A program made the position numbers and the translations under genes. The notes beneath the pieces were generated by a model. The model was not told the origin of the DNA. It ran no database searches and saw only the letters and a list, made by a program, of their open reading frames with translations. 64,000 nt of DNA from Leishmania donovani (Eukaryota; Euglenozoa; Kinetoplastea; Trypanosomatida; Trypanosomatidae): NCBI RefSeq assembly GCF_000227135.1, contig NC_018261.1, forward strand, positions 1,622,355 through 1,686,354, given 5' to 3'. The first letter of the stretch is position 1; every line of letters starts with the position of its first letter. Positions 1 to 9,287 of the stretch are shown in pieces.

Positions 1-3000
1 TACGTGTCATGGCTGGACGCGACGCGCGTCGGCAAGAAGCGGCTGTCGGGTACTACGCTCGAGGAAGTGAAAACGTCCGCGGAAGCGTTCGCCCTCAACT
101 ACTCTCGCGAGAACGCCGGGCTCAACGTGCAGCTTATCCCGGAGGTGTGCGCGTGGATCGCCCGCGTCGACCGCGTGCTGTCGCAGGAACGCGGCAACCT
201 AATGCTGGTGGCGCGCGCCGGTGTGTGCGCGCCGCAGATCGTGCGTCTCGTCGCGTACAACAACCGAACAGAGGTTGTGACGCTCGGCATCACGCGCGAG
301 TACGGCGTCAAGCAATTCACCGCAGAGCTGAAGAGTGTCATGACGAAGGCGGGGGTGGAGGGGCAGAGCGTTGTGCTGCTGCTCGAGGACTTCAACTTCT
401 TCCATCCCTACTTCCTTGAGACGGTCAACTCGCTGCTCTCATCTGGCGAGGTCGCCGGACTCTTCACCCAGGAGGAGCAGGACGCGTTGCTGAACCCCCT
501 AAAGGACGAGGCAGCGGGGGAGGGCATGAGCACCTACAACTTCTTTGTCGACCGCATTGCCCGCTATCTGCACATCGTTGTTGTCATGGACCCGACAAAC
601 CGCAACTACGAGCTGCAGTGCCGCGCCAACCCCGCCCTCTTCACTCGCTGCAACGTGTACTGGATGGGGACGTGGGACAGCAGCAGTCTCAAGGTGATAC
701 CGCGCATCATGATCGCTGACGTCTACAAGGCGCTCGACCAGCGCGAGGACAAGAAAGAGTTCAGCCTGACGACGGAGCTCGTGCACTTGCACCGCTCCTT
801 CGGAGAAAAGTTCGCTCCGCAGCACTTTAAGGTTCTGTGCGAGACTTTCGATCATGTGTTTCAGGAGAAGAGCCGCCAGGTCGCGGACGGGCTAGCTCGA
901 CTGAAGAGCGGCGTCAGAAAGCTCGACGAGGCGCAGGAGAACGTCGACAAGATCGCGACGGATGTGACTGAGAAAAAGCAGCTGCTGGAAGTGAAGCAGC
1001 AAGAGGCCGACGACGCGCTGAAGGAGATCCAGAAGCGAATGGAGGAAGCTGGCAACCAGAAGCGCAGTATCCACAAGATGCAGAAGGAGCTCGACAAAGA
1101 GCAGTCGGCAATTCAGGAGCGCAAGGTCGTCATCGAGGGCCGGCTGAGCGGCATTCAGCTGGTGTTGGACGCCGCCCTGTCGGCTGTCAGCTCCATCCGC
1201 TCCGACCACTTGACGGAGCTGCGCTCCATGGCCAAGCCGCCGGCAGCGGTGCAGTGTGTCATGCAAGGTGTCGTGCTGCTGATTGAGGCGGGAAAGGGTG
1301 CCGAAGCGGCTACGTGGCCTGCCATACGCAAAGTCCTGGCTGGTGACATCAAGGGTCAGATTCTCAACTACGACATCGACAACGTCGGCGCCGCCGCCCG
1401 GACGCAGGTGGAGAAATTCATTGCCTCCAACGTCGAGTACTTCAAGCGCGAAACCATTGCCCGCGCCTCCAAGGCTGCGGCACCGATGGCAGAGTGGCTC
1501 AAGGCAGTGGTCGAGTACAGCAAGGTGCTGGAGACGGTGGCGCCGATGCGGGACGAGCTGAAGGAGTACGAGGCTAACCTGCAGAAGGGCCAAGAGGAGA
1601 TGACCAAGTACGAGGGCAAGCTGAAAAAGGTGGAGAAGAAGGTGGAGGAGCTCAAGGGCAAGTTCGGCGAGAAGACGGTCGAGGCGGAGCGGCTCAAGGA
1701 CAAGCTGGAGCAGGCCGAGCAACTGCTCGAGAACGCCCAGGAGCTGCTGTCGAAGCTAGGGGATGAGCACACGCGCTGGACGGCGCAGATGAAGGCGATC
1801 AAGCAGGACTCGTACTTCTTGCCGAAGCGCTGCCTGCTCGCCGCCGGCGTTATCACCTACCTCGGCGAGGACCCAGAAGACACGCGCCGCGCCACCTTGT
1901 CGGAGTGGAAGGAACGGGTGAAGCTGCACGACTTCAACTTCTTCACATTTCTGCGCGATGAGAGCGTTCAGCTGCACTACAAGGCCGAGGGCCTACCGGG
2001 CGACGAGCTCTCCATGGACAATGCCGTCATGATTCACGAGCAGGTGAACACGCCGCTCATCAAGGACCCCTCTGGTCAGGCGGTGGGGTGGCTGCAGGCG
2101 AACCTGAAGAAGCAGAAGGCGGTGGTGGATGTCTGCAGCATCTCCGAGGACCGCCTCGTCTCCGCGCTCGAGCTGGCGCTGCGGTTTGGGAAGAGGTTTA
2201 TCGTGTCGGATGTGGACAGGGTGGAGCCGTTTCTGTACCCTATTCTCCGCAAGGAGTTCCACAACGAAGGCACAAAGCGCGTCATTCAGATTGGCGACCG
2301 CCGCACCGTCGACTACGCGGATGGCTTCCAGCTGTACCTCGTCACGCGAAGCACGGACCTGCATGTGCCGCCGGATATCATCAGCTACCTCACACCCATT
2401 AGCTTCACCATCACGCAGAGTGGGCTGGAGGGGCAGTTCCTCGGCATCACGATCCAGCACGAGCAGCCGCAGCTGGAGAAGGAGAAGCTCGACATGCTCG
2501 AGAAGGAGGAGGGCCTCAAGATGCAGCTGGCAGAGCTGGAGGAGCGGCTGCTGACGAACCTTGCCAACTCGGAAGGGTCGCTGCTAGAGGACACAACGCT
2601 GATTGAGTCGCTGAATCAGATTAAGTCACAAGCGAGCTACATCACCACGGCGTTAGAGCAGTCGAAAGTGGTGCAGGAGGACCTCGATAGAAAGCGGAAC
2701 GTCTACCGCCCCTTCGCCACCACCGCCAGCTCCGTCTTTTTTCTGACCAAGAGTCTGGAGGAGCTCTCGCACATGTATCAGTTCTCCTTCCAGCTCTTTC
2801 TCGACCTCTTCCTGCGGGCGCTGAAACGGCACAAGGACCTGCGCACCGACCCTGAGACAAAGATCGCGGCGCTGCAGGAGACGTTCATCCAGATCACTGT
2901 GTCCGCCATTGCGCAGTCGCTCTTCAAGGAGCACCGCGTCGTGTACGGCATCCACCTGTGCCGCAACATTCACCACGGCGCCTGCACCGCGGCCGAGTGG

Positions 3001-5136
3001 GACTTCTTCATGGACAAGGCGATTGCCGCGGAGGAAAAGCGGAAGGAGGTGCGCGTGCCGACCTTTGTACTGCCGGACAGCGTGCAGACATTCCGCACCT
3101 TTGCGGCGCTGTTCCCCGACCTGGTCTCGAAGGCGCGCTTTCAGGAGGCAGACGTGTGGCTGCAATGGATGCGCGCCGCGACCCCGGAGTCGGAGTACCC
3201 TGACTTCCTCAAGTCACTCACGCACTTTCAGCGGCTGCTGCTCATGAAGACGCTTCGCAGCGACCGCCTCATCGCCGCCATGAACGCGGTGGCGTGTACG
3301 CTGCTGAAGGTCGACTCCCTTGGCGAGAACGGCACCCTTGTCTCCGCCGTCGAGCAGTCCGACGCGAACCGCCCTGTCCTGGTGATCACATCCGCTGGTG
3401 CAGACCCCTCACAGGAGTTGCAGTCCATCGCCCGTGAAACGATGGGCCGAACGCGGTTTCACCAGCTCGCCATGGGCAGCGGACAGACGGACGAGGCAAT
3501 GCGGCTGCTGCGCGAGTCTGCCGTGAAGGGCGATTGGCTCTTCTTAAAGAACCTACACCTCGTCATTCCGTGGGTGTCGCAGCTGCAGAAGGAGCTGATG
3601 GTGCTCAAGCCAGACGCGTCGTTCCGGCTCTTCCTCACAAGCGAGGCGCACGACGAGTTCCCGTCGATGCTGCTGGGCCAGTCTCTGAAGATCACATTCG
3701 AGCCACCGCCAGGGATCAAGCAAAACCTGCTGCGCACCTACAGTGGCTGGGACGCCGCCTTTGTGAACGAGAAGGACGAAAAGCAGCGTCAGCTCCTCTT
3801 CGCGGCGGCAGCGCTGCAGGCGATTGTTCAGGAGCGTCGCTCCTACGTACCGCAGGGCTGGACGAAGGACTACGAAGTCACTGCGGCAGACCTCAAGGCG
3901 TCCGTCGACATTGTACTCCATCAGTCGGCGTGCGGCGACATTGACTGGTACTCCATCCGCGGCATCCTCAACGATGCCATCTACGGCGGCAAGATGGAGA
4001 CGCCCTTCGACAAGCGCATCATGGCAACCTACGTTGACAAGATGTTCCGCGTCAACTGCATGGCCGGCACGAAGCAGCAGGAACCGCTGTTCCACCACAC
4101 ACGCATTCCAAGTGGTGATTACGCCGAGTTCATGAAAGTCATCAAGAAACTGCCGGACAGCGATATCCCCGTTCTTTTCTCGCTGCCGCCCAACGCCGAC
4201 CGGGCGGTGCAACTGTCGCGAGTGCGTGCCCTCACCGGCGACCTGCAGCGCATCAGTGAGTCCTACAGTGAGGCGGCGTTGGACCGCGAAGCTTGGGCCG
4301 CGCGACTGACACCAGTCCTCGACACCTGGGCTGCTTTGACGGCCCGGCACGCCGACATACTCGTGCCTCTGCCGTCCGCCCCGCCCAGCCCGTCGGCCCA
4401 TTCCACGCCCGCCGCTGCGCGAAAGCCGCTGGAGCGCTTTCTCGAAGCCGAACATTTGACGGCACTGCGCTTGGTGACTCAGGTCAACGTGGCGGTGAGC
4501 GATCTTCGAAAGGTGATCGACGGTGGTGCCCTGCTCACGGAGAACCGTCGCACGGAGGCTGCCGCGATGATCCTCGGTGACGTCCCGGCCAGCTGGGAAG
4601 GTCACTTCCCCAGCGCGGCTCGCATTTCCACCTGGATGCAGGCGCTGGTCAGCAAGGCCGTCACCATCGGCGAGTGGCAGAAGATGATGGCGAACGGCAC
4701 CTTCACAAGTGCCACACTCGACCTCTCCAAATTCATGCGGGCAAAGACTTTCCTGAATGCGCTGCGGCAGGAGACAGCGCACGCCATCCGGCAGCCGCTA
4801 GTGTCGCTGGTGCTGGTGGCGACCACGTCTACGCCCCCAGCCGACGCGCCATTAGTGACGGCCCTGGAGGGGCTCATGCTGCAGGGTGCTGTGCTGGACG
4901 ACGCGGATCTATTAGAGTCCATCGCCACCGCTGATGAGCCGGCGTTTTTTCCCATCAAGAAGGCCTTTGCTGCGTGGATGGCATCGCCGCCGATGCTCAA
5001 GGCCTCGGTGCGAGTGCCTGTCTACGCGAACACCACAAAGGAGGACTACGTCTGCGACTTCGTGCTCCCGTGCGCGGACGAAGTAGCCGCGCAGAACTTT
5101 GTGCTCTCTGGCGTGTCGATCGTGCTGGAGCAGTAG
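1..5136 (+). CDS. DHC2: Cytoplasmic dynein-2 (IFT dynein) heavy chain, C-terminal part, 5' truncated by window edge
   Basis: The reading frame is open from the first base, so only the last 1711 residues are seen; a full dynein heavy chain is over 4000. IFT dynein drives retrograde intraflagellar transport along axonemal microtubules. Visible parts in order: AAA4 (about 1-280), stalk coiled coil 1 (about 288-385), microtubule-binding tip (about 385-510), coiled coil 2 (about 520-600), AAA5 (about 640-850) with a charged strut helix (about 825-855), AAA6, and the C-terminal domain ending in VVLEQ. AAA4 matches the DYNC2H1 family closely, for example LLSSGEVAGLFTQEE, the LKDEA element and a VYWMGTW element, which favours dynein-2 over axonemal dyneins. 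The AAA4 Walker A is degenerate (ARAGVCAPQ, no GKT) while a Walker B-like LLLEDF is kept. Trypanosomatids encode two dynein-2 heavy chains that act as a heterodimer; which one this is cannot be decided here. Confidence 0.85.
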   Translation, partial: YVSWLDATRVGKKRLSGTTLEEVKTSAEAFALNYSRENAGLNVQLIPEVCAWIARVDRVLSQERGNLMLVARAGVCAPQIVRLVAYNNRTEVVTLGITREYGVKQFTAELKSVMTKAGVEGQSVVLLLEDFNFFHPYFLETVNSLLSSGEVAGLFTQEEQDALLNPLKDEAAGEGMSTYNFFVDRIARYLHIVVVMDPTNRNYELQCRANPALFTRCNVYWMGTWDSSSLKVIPRIMIADVYKALDQREDKKEFSLTTELVHLHRSFGEKFAPQHFKVLCETFDHVFQEKSRQVADGLARLKSGVRKLDEAQENVDKIATDVTEKKQLLEVKQQEADDALKEIQKRMEEAGNQKRSIHKMQKELDKEQSAIQERKVVIEGRLSGIQLVLDAALSAVSSIRSDHLTELRSMAKPPAAVQCVMQGVVLLIEAGKGAEAATWPAIRKVLAGDIKGQILNYDIDNVGAAARTQVEKFIASNVEYFKRETIARASKAAAPMAEWLKAVVEYSKVLETVAPMRDELKEYEANLQKGQEEMTKYEGKLKKVEKKVEELKGKFGEKTVEAERLKDKLEQAEQLLENAQELLSKLGDEHTRWTAQMKAIKQDSYFLPKRCLLAAGVITYLGEDPEDTRRATLSEWKERVKLHDFNFFTFLRDESVQLHYKAEGLPGDELSMDNAVMIHEQVNTPLIKDPSGQAVGWLQANLKKQKAVVDVCSISEDRLVSALELALRFGKRFIVSDVDRVEPFLYPILRKEFHNEGTKRVIQIGDRRTVDYADGFQLYLVTRSTDLHVPPDIISYLTPISFTITQSGLEGQFLGITIQHEQPQLEKEKLDMLEKEEGLKMQLAELEERLLTNLANSEGSLLEDTTLIESLNQIKSQASYITTALEQSKVVQEDLDRKRNVYRPFATTASSVFFLTKSLEELSHMYQFSFQLFLDLFLRALKRHKDLRTDPETKIAALQETFIQITVSAIAQSLFKEHRVVYGIHLCRNIHHGACTAAEWDFFMDKAIAAEEKRKEVRVPTFVLPDSVQTFRTFAALFPDLVSKARFQEADVWLQWMRAATPESEYPDFLKSLTHFQRLLLMKTLRSDRLIAAMNAVACTLLKVDSLGENGTLVSAVEQSDANRPVLVITSAGADPSQELQSIARETMGRTRFHQLAMGSGQTDEAMRLLRESAVKGDWLFLKNLHLVIPWVSQLQKELMVLKPDASFRLFLTSEAHDEFPSMLLGQSLKITFEPPPGIKQNLLRTYSGWDAAFVNEKDEKQRQLLFAAAALQAIVQERRSYVPQGWTKDYEVTAADLKASVDIVLHQSACGDIDWYSIRGILNDAIYGGKMETPFDKRIMATYVDKMFRVNCMAGTKQQEPLFHHTRIPSGDYAEFMKVIKKLPDSDIPVLFSLPPNADRAVQLSRVRALTGDLQRISESYSEAALDREAWAARLTPVLDTWAALTARHADILVPLPSAPPSPSAHSTPAAARKPLERFLEAEHLTALRLVTQVNVAVSDLRKVIDGGALLTENRRTEAAAMILGDVPASWEGHFPSAARISTWMQALVSKAVTIGEWQKMMANGTFTSATLDLSKFMRAKTFLNALRQETAHAIRQPLVSLVLVATTSTPPADAPLVTALEGLMLQGAVLDDADLLESIATADEPAFFPIKKAFAAWMASPPMLKASVRVPVYANTTKEDYVCDFVLPCADEVAAQNFVLSGVSIVLEQ

Positions 5137-6309
5137 AGCCACACACAGCCGCATCGCTCGCGGTTTTTTTTTTCATGCGTCTGTGCGTGTGCGTTGGGGC
5201 TTCGCTAGCCCCAGAGGTTGCTCGCCTGCTTTCTATTCTCCACCCGTCTCTTTTTCCTCGCACCACGAGCTGCGACAGAGCGCAACCGTTGCGCACCGAC
5301 TGCCGGTGCTCTTGTAGCCCGTTTTTCTCTCTTTTTTTCTCCCCCTCGGACGCGTTGAGTTTTGCAGCTCTTCTCCTCCGCGTCGTCTCCGCCTGGGCAG
5401 TGCTTCATGGGTTGTCTGGGACAACCTGCACGCGATCGCTCGGTCGCCCTCTGTGGACCCCGTTGGTGGTGGTGGTGAGCGGTCGCTGCGTCTGGTGTGA
5501 GACGGCGCTCGCTTGCTTTGCGTTAGCTGTTCAGCGCATCAACGCGACTGTATCTTGACCTGGTGTAGACGGGGGTCGCGAACAAAACTAAAAGAGTCGG
5601 GCGCCTGGAAGATGCATATCGCATGCGGTCGTCAAGGTTGGTGAGTTGGTGCGTGCATGTATATGGCGAGGGCGGCCCACGCACGCCCCCCCCCTCCCCC
5701 CTAGCACGGCGCCAGTCGTGCCGCGGGGCATACCGCTCATCAACGCCACGTTTCCTCTTCCAAGCGCGGACGCCGTGCCCTATCTGCGTTGGGTGTGTGT
5801 ATTCTTTTTGGCTGTCTTCTTTGTGCAATGTGAACGCTGCCGATGTACTCATACAAGCATGTAAGCACACACGCATGCATACATGACGGTGCTGATCACA
5901 GTGTGTCGATCCCCCCTCCTCCCTTCGGCAAACAAGCACGCCAGCAAGATCGCGGTGCCTTCGTTAGAGCGTGCCTATGTTTGCGCGTGTGCCTTGGTGT
6001 CGATCTCGGCGATTTGCTGCGGAATCACCGCCGAAGGCCACTATTGACGAGCACTTGGTGATCATTAGCGAGTGCCGAAGCGTCGGCCTTGCCGGTAAAG
6101 AGCAGTGGTCTGCCGTGTTGCCGTGGGGCCACACGCGCCTTCCCTCGCCCGACTCTACCCCCGGCTGTCTTGTGCTTTCTTCTGCCCACTCTCCACTCAC
6201 CTCCCATCCCATCGTCGCTGATAGTGAAGTACACGAACACACACACACACACACACACACCGCACATACCGCGTCTATCAGCCTGGACGGTAACGCACTG
6301 TTTCGTGTC
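5137..6309. other. Intergenic region with trans-splice signals
   Basis: No convincing gene. Several pyrimidine-rich stretches occur (about 5310-5350, 5680-5705, 6136-6220). The best spliced-leader acceptor for the next gene is the AG at 6223-6224 after the long C/T-rich tract; the resulting leader of about 85 bases contains a CA repeat and no upstream ATG. Confidence 0.6.
6237..6260. repeat. (CA)n microsatellite in predicted 5' UTR
   Basis: About 12 CA units lie between the predicted splice acceptor (6223-6224) and the start codon at 6310. Confidence 0.9.
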
Positions 6310-6759
6310 ATGTACGGTGACAAGGGCCCGCCCAAGGGATACAGTGTCCCTCGGTTCGACACCAACGCCAGCAAGCGATGCCAGACATGTTCAAGCACGG
6401 AGCATTGGACCTTTGAGTGTCCACTGAAAAAATCGGCCACATCGTCTGCCAAGAAGGGCGCCGCCGCGACGGTGAAGCTAAGCCCGAGTCAGATGCTCAG
6501 GTACGGGATAAAGCGGAAATCTGCCAATTTTGTCCCAGAGCCCACGGAGCGCGAGGTGTTCGATGCGGAGCTGAGGGAGCTGCGCAACATGCTGACGGCG
6601 GAGGTTCGCCAGGAGCTCAAGGCGAAAAAGTTTGCGGCACACAAGAGTGGGAATGACTGCAAGATGCACGAGGCACCGCTGCCCTCTGCGGCACCCAAAA
6701 AAGAGTCGCCGTCCGACCCCGTCAAGATCAAGAAGGAGCGTACGGAGGAGAAGGAGTGA
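6310..6759 (+). CDS. Small basic CCHC zinc-knuckle protein (ZCCHC10-like)
   Basis: This 149-aa protein has one zinc knuckle at residues 24-37, C-x2-C-x4-H-x4-C with the local pattern CQTCSSTEHWTFEC, followed by a lysine-rich stretch. That spacing and the HWTFEC core resemble the single knuckle of ZCCHC10 proteins. Such knuckles usually bind single-stranded RNA or other proteins; the role here is inferred only. The remainder is charged, with a helix-like segment around residues 78-108 and a lysine/glutamate-rich tail. The start at 6310 is chosen because it is the first ATG after the best splice acceptor. The frame stays open upstream to 5971, but that would translate the pyrimidine tract and the CA repeat. 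Confidence 0.75.
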   Translation: MYGDKGPPKGYSVPRFDTNASKRCQTCSSTEHWTFECPLKKSATSSAKKGAAATVKLSPSQMLRYGIKRKSANFVPEPTEREVFDAELRELRNMLTAEVRQELKAKKFAAHKSGNDCKMHEAPLPSAAPKKESPSDPVKIKKERTEEKE

Positions 6760-7532
6760 TGGGCGGGGTAGAGGAGCTCAGAAGACAGCGCCAGTCCTTG
6801 GATAGGTGCTGACGCGCGACACAAGCAGCTCGTGAGCCACAATCAGGTCGCTCTCGCTCGCTCTTTTGGCCATTTGCCGTGACCTAAAGGCGTCGCTCCT
6901 TCTCCCACGCACCTGCTCGCCTCCCTCGCTGCATGAGGGACAGCGGCAGGCAGGTGGTCTCCATCGTCTTGCATGTGCGAGAGTCGGAAAGTCAAAAGAA
7001 GAAAATAACAAGAGCAGGAAAAAAAAAGGCTCTGCCTGCGCGTGACGTCTTTCGAAGGGCGAAGAGGCACTTGCGCGGAGGTGCTGCTCCACAGTGCCTC
7101 TTGGCCCCGCGACCGTGATGCTGATAGGAGTTGCGCGGAGCAAGGCAGGGTCGCTTCCCCCTCTCCTTCGTCTGTTGCTCTTGTCATGCTGTGTGCAGCT
7201 GTATATCAGAGCTCCGTGCAAACCCCTCTCTCGTTCTCTCTCTTGCTCGCATGTTTCTCCTCCTCTTGCGTCGCCTTTTTTCTTTTTTTTTTTCTTTGCA
7301 TCGGGTGCATCTTCTCTTGTCGGACGCTCGCTGCCGCCATGACGACGGCGCTGGATAGGAACTGAATACCACAGGAGCGCCTGCCGCTCCACCCTGCTTC
7401 CTCCCTTCCTACACTCAGCATTGTTGTATATGTAGCGGCACGTATTCAAGTATACGGACGTCAACGCACGCGCAATATGCTGGTTGCGCGTTTTGGCCGT
7501 CAACGTAGATTTCCTCTTTTTTCTTTCTCATA
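6760..7532. other. Intergenic region; leader with a possible uORF
   Basis: Holds long pyrimidine tracts (about 7240-7320 and 7384-7416) and an AG at 7417-7418 suited to trans-splicing. Between that AG and the next gene there are a two-codon ATG-stop at about 7430 and an 18-codon uORF from 7477 whose TAA overlaps the next ATG. Confidence 0.55.
7384..7418 (+). promoter_or_regulatory. Probable spliced-leader acceptor for the FAM20-like gene
   Basis: A C/T-rich tract running to about 7415 is followed by the first AG at 7417-7418, 114 bases before the ATG at 7533. Confidence 0.5.
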
Positions 7533-9287
7533 ATGAGTTCTAGGATGTTCTGGCGCGATGTGCGCCGCCACGGCCGACCGCTCAGCTTAGGGCTTCTCAT
7601 TCTCCACATACTCACCGTAACACACTGGTGGATGGTGACCATGTATCTCCCACGCAGCAACAGTTCAAGTCTGCCCCTCATCCCGGACCACAATGATGCA
7701 GCGCTGCCCAGCGTGTCACAGGAATCATGGTGGGCGAAACTGCGAAAACAGACCCCACCACCGTTCTCTCATCGACCGCCGCCGCCTCTGCACAACGAGG
7801 AGCCGACTCTGCCGCCGGAGCGAGTAGCTGTTATCTCCACCTCCGCCCCCTCTGTGCCTCCGCGGCCGTCTGTGACAAGCACTGCGCCGCCTACCGAAGC
7901 GGAAGAGCGCGCGGAAGGCGTTCCCCCTTCGCCACCGAAGCGGATTAGTGGGCTTGGCATCTCGACGACCAGCGTTTCGCCGACTCTCTCCCCGGACGAC
8001 ACCATCGCCGCCTTTTACGCGCAGCTCGCCGTCTTCGAGGCGAATTTGCAGGTCAAGGATGTAAAGGGCAACCCCGATCAGCCTACCAAGGACTTCGTCG
8101 ACATCGACGCAGACGATGAAATCGGAGTACCCCTCCCGTACGACCCGTACTACATCGAGGACCCTGCTCGTTGGACGGCGTGCGACCCTCGCAACGCCTC
8201 CTTCTCTGTTGAGCGGGACCGGCTGTGCCAGGAGTACCTGCGCAATCACAACAACATGCGTAGTATAAAGGCGATGTCGTCGAAGCTTCTGCAGGGCCGC
8301 ACTATCAAGATGCAAATCACGTACGCGCACAACGACCTCAAAACCATTGTAAAGCTGTCGCAGCGAAAGTTTATCTACGAGGCCGTCAGCGAGTACTGGG
8401 CCTACTCCTTTGACCGCGCGCTCGAGTTCAACCGGGTGCCGACATCGGTGTTCGTGCCTATTCCCCTGGACTACCTGCGCGTCGCCGTCGCCTACTCACC
8501 GCTCTTCTCACAGTGGTTCAACCGCTTTGTCGTCCTGTACAACTACACGAACCGCAACTTTGTCCAGTGCGCCTACTACACGCGGCAGGTGTCGGAGTGC
8601 AGCATGGCGACGTTGCAGCTCTGGATGAAGGATGTCCACCCCGCGCTTGACACGTTTCTAGCCATCCCGTACGAAATCGACCACTCCTTCATCCGCAAGT
8701 ACTACATTCCTGGCCACGAGCTCTTCGCCGGCACCAAGCGGGCACGGCTGCGCGCCGTTGGCGAGCTTCTCGATCGCAGCGTGTTCGACTTTCTCATCGG
8801 CAACACCGACCGCGGCACCAATAACCACAACAACTTCGCTTACGGTGGGTGCAGCGCCGAAACAGAGTGCCAGCTGGAGAAGTCAGAGAACCGCATCAAA
8901 GGTCTGGCCAAGTACGCCTACATTGACCACGGAAGCAGTCTCTATTCGCACAAGGAGCCGTTGGAGAATCCGTTTTTCGGCAACGCCGATCGAGTAAGCA
9001 TCTGCCGCTTCCGCCGGTCCACCTTCGAGCATCTTGCCAAGTACGCCTCCACGGAGCGCGCGCACTACCCTCTCATTGAGCACGTCGAGCGCTCCGTACC
9101 GGCGGCCGCCTACGAAGTCAGTCACGAATCCGTAATTCGTAAAGTGCAGGTGCGCCTCGACAAGATCGTGCACATCATCAACCGCTGCCGGGTCAAGTAC
9201 ACCGACAACGAGGTGTTCTCGATGCCGGAGTACGACTCGGTACGCATTCCAGAGGAGGACGCAACGCTCGGTGACGAGTGGAAGTGA
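7533..9287 (+). CDS. Type II membrane protein with a FAM20/Four-jointed-like secretory kinase domain
   Basis: 584 aa. A single hydrophobic segment at about residues 17-38, after a short basic N-terminus, suggests a type II Golgi/ER protein. It is followed by a proline/serine-rich stem (about 45-200) and a lumenal domain. The domain shows a conserved-looking lysine (K274, in TIVKLSQRKF), a glutamate-containing helix leading into FDRALEFNRVP, the loop VFDFLIGNTDRG (D426) and YIDHGS (D465). In FAM20-family secretory kinases the same elements appear as an LDRxLxFxRVP segment, FDxLxGNxDR and a DxG metal-binding motif. Several cysteines in the lumenal part fit an oxidising compartment. If active it would phosphorylate secreted or surface proteins, or glycans. 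The type II PI4-kinase fold has a similar NTDRG motif and is an alternative. The assignment is my own motif reading. Confidence 0.5.
   Translation: MSSRMFWRDVRRHGRPLSLGLLILHILTVTHWWMVTMYLPRSNSSSLPLIPDHNDAALPSVSQESWWAKLRKQTPPPFSHRPPPPLHNEEPTLPPERVAVISTSAPSVPPRPSVTSTAPPTEAEERAEGVPPSPPKRISGLGISTTSVSPTLSPDDTIAAFYAQLAVFEANLQVKDVKGNPDQPTKDFVDIDADDEIGVPLPYDPYYIEDPARWTACDPRNASFSVERDRLCQEYLRNHNNMRSIKAMSSKLLQGRTIKMQITYAHNDLKTIVKLSQRKFIYEAVSEYWAYSFDRALEFNRVPTSVFVPIPLDYLRVAVAYSPLFSQWFNRFVVLYNYTNRNFVQCAYYTRQVSECSMATLQLWMKDVHPALDTFLAIPYEIDHSFIRKYYIPGHELFAGTKRARLRAVGELLDRSVFDFLIGNTDRGTNNHNNFAYGGCSAETECQLEKSENRIKGLAKYAYIDHGSSLYSHKEPLENPFFGNADRVSICRFRRSTFEHLAKYASTERAHYPLIEHVERSVPAAAYEVSHESVIRKVQVRLDKIVHIINRCRVKYTDNEVFSMPEYDSVRIPEEDATLGDEWK

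Noticed and set aside
3553..4782. Antisense open frame (409 codons) over the dynein gene
   Set aside because: Shadow of the dynein coding sequence, for the same codon-bias reason.
5971..6309. N-terminal extension of the zinc-knuckle protein
   Set aside because: It would translate the pyrimidine tract, the splice acceptor and the CA repeat; the ATG at 6310 is the first after the acceptor.
5973..6452. Minus-strand frames in the first spacer
   Set aside because: No coding bias, and they overlap a supported + strand gene and its leader.
7241..7320. Terminator-like T-runs in spacers
   Set aside because: Short T-runs occur in most spacers here and belong to trans-splicing signals; no evidence for discrete terminators within the cluster.
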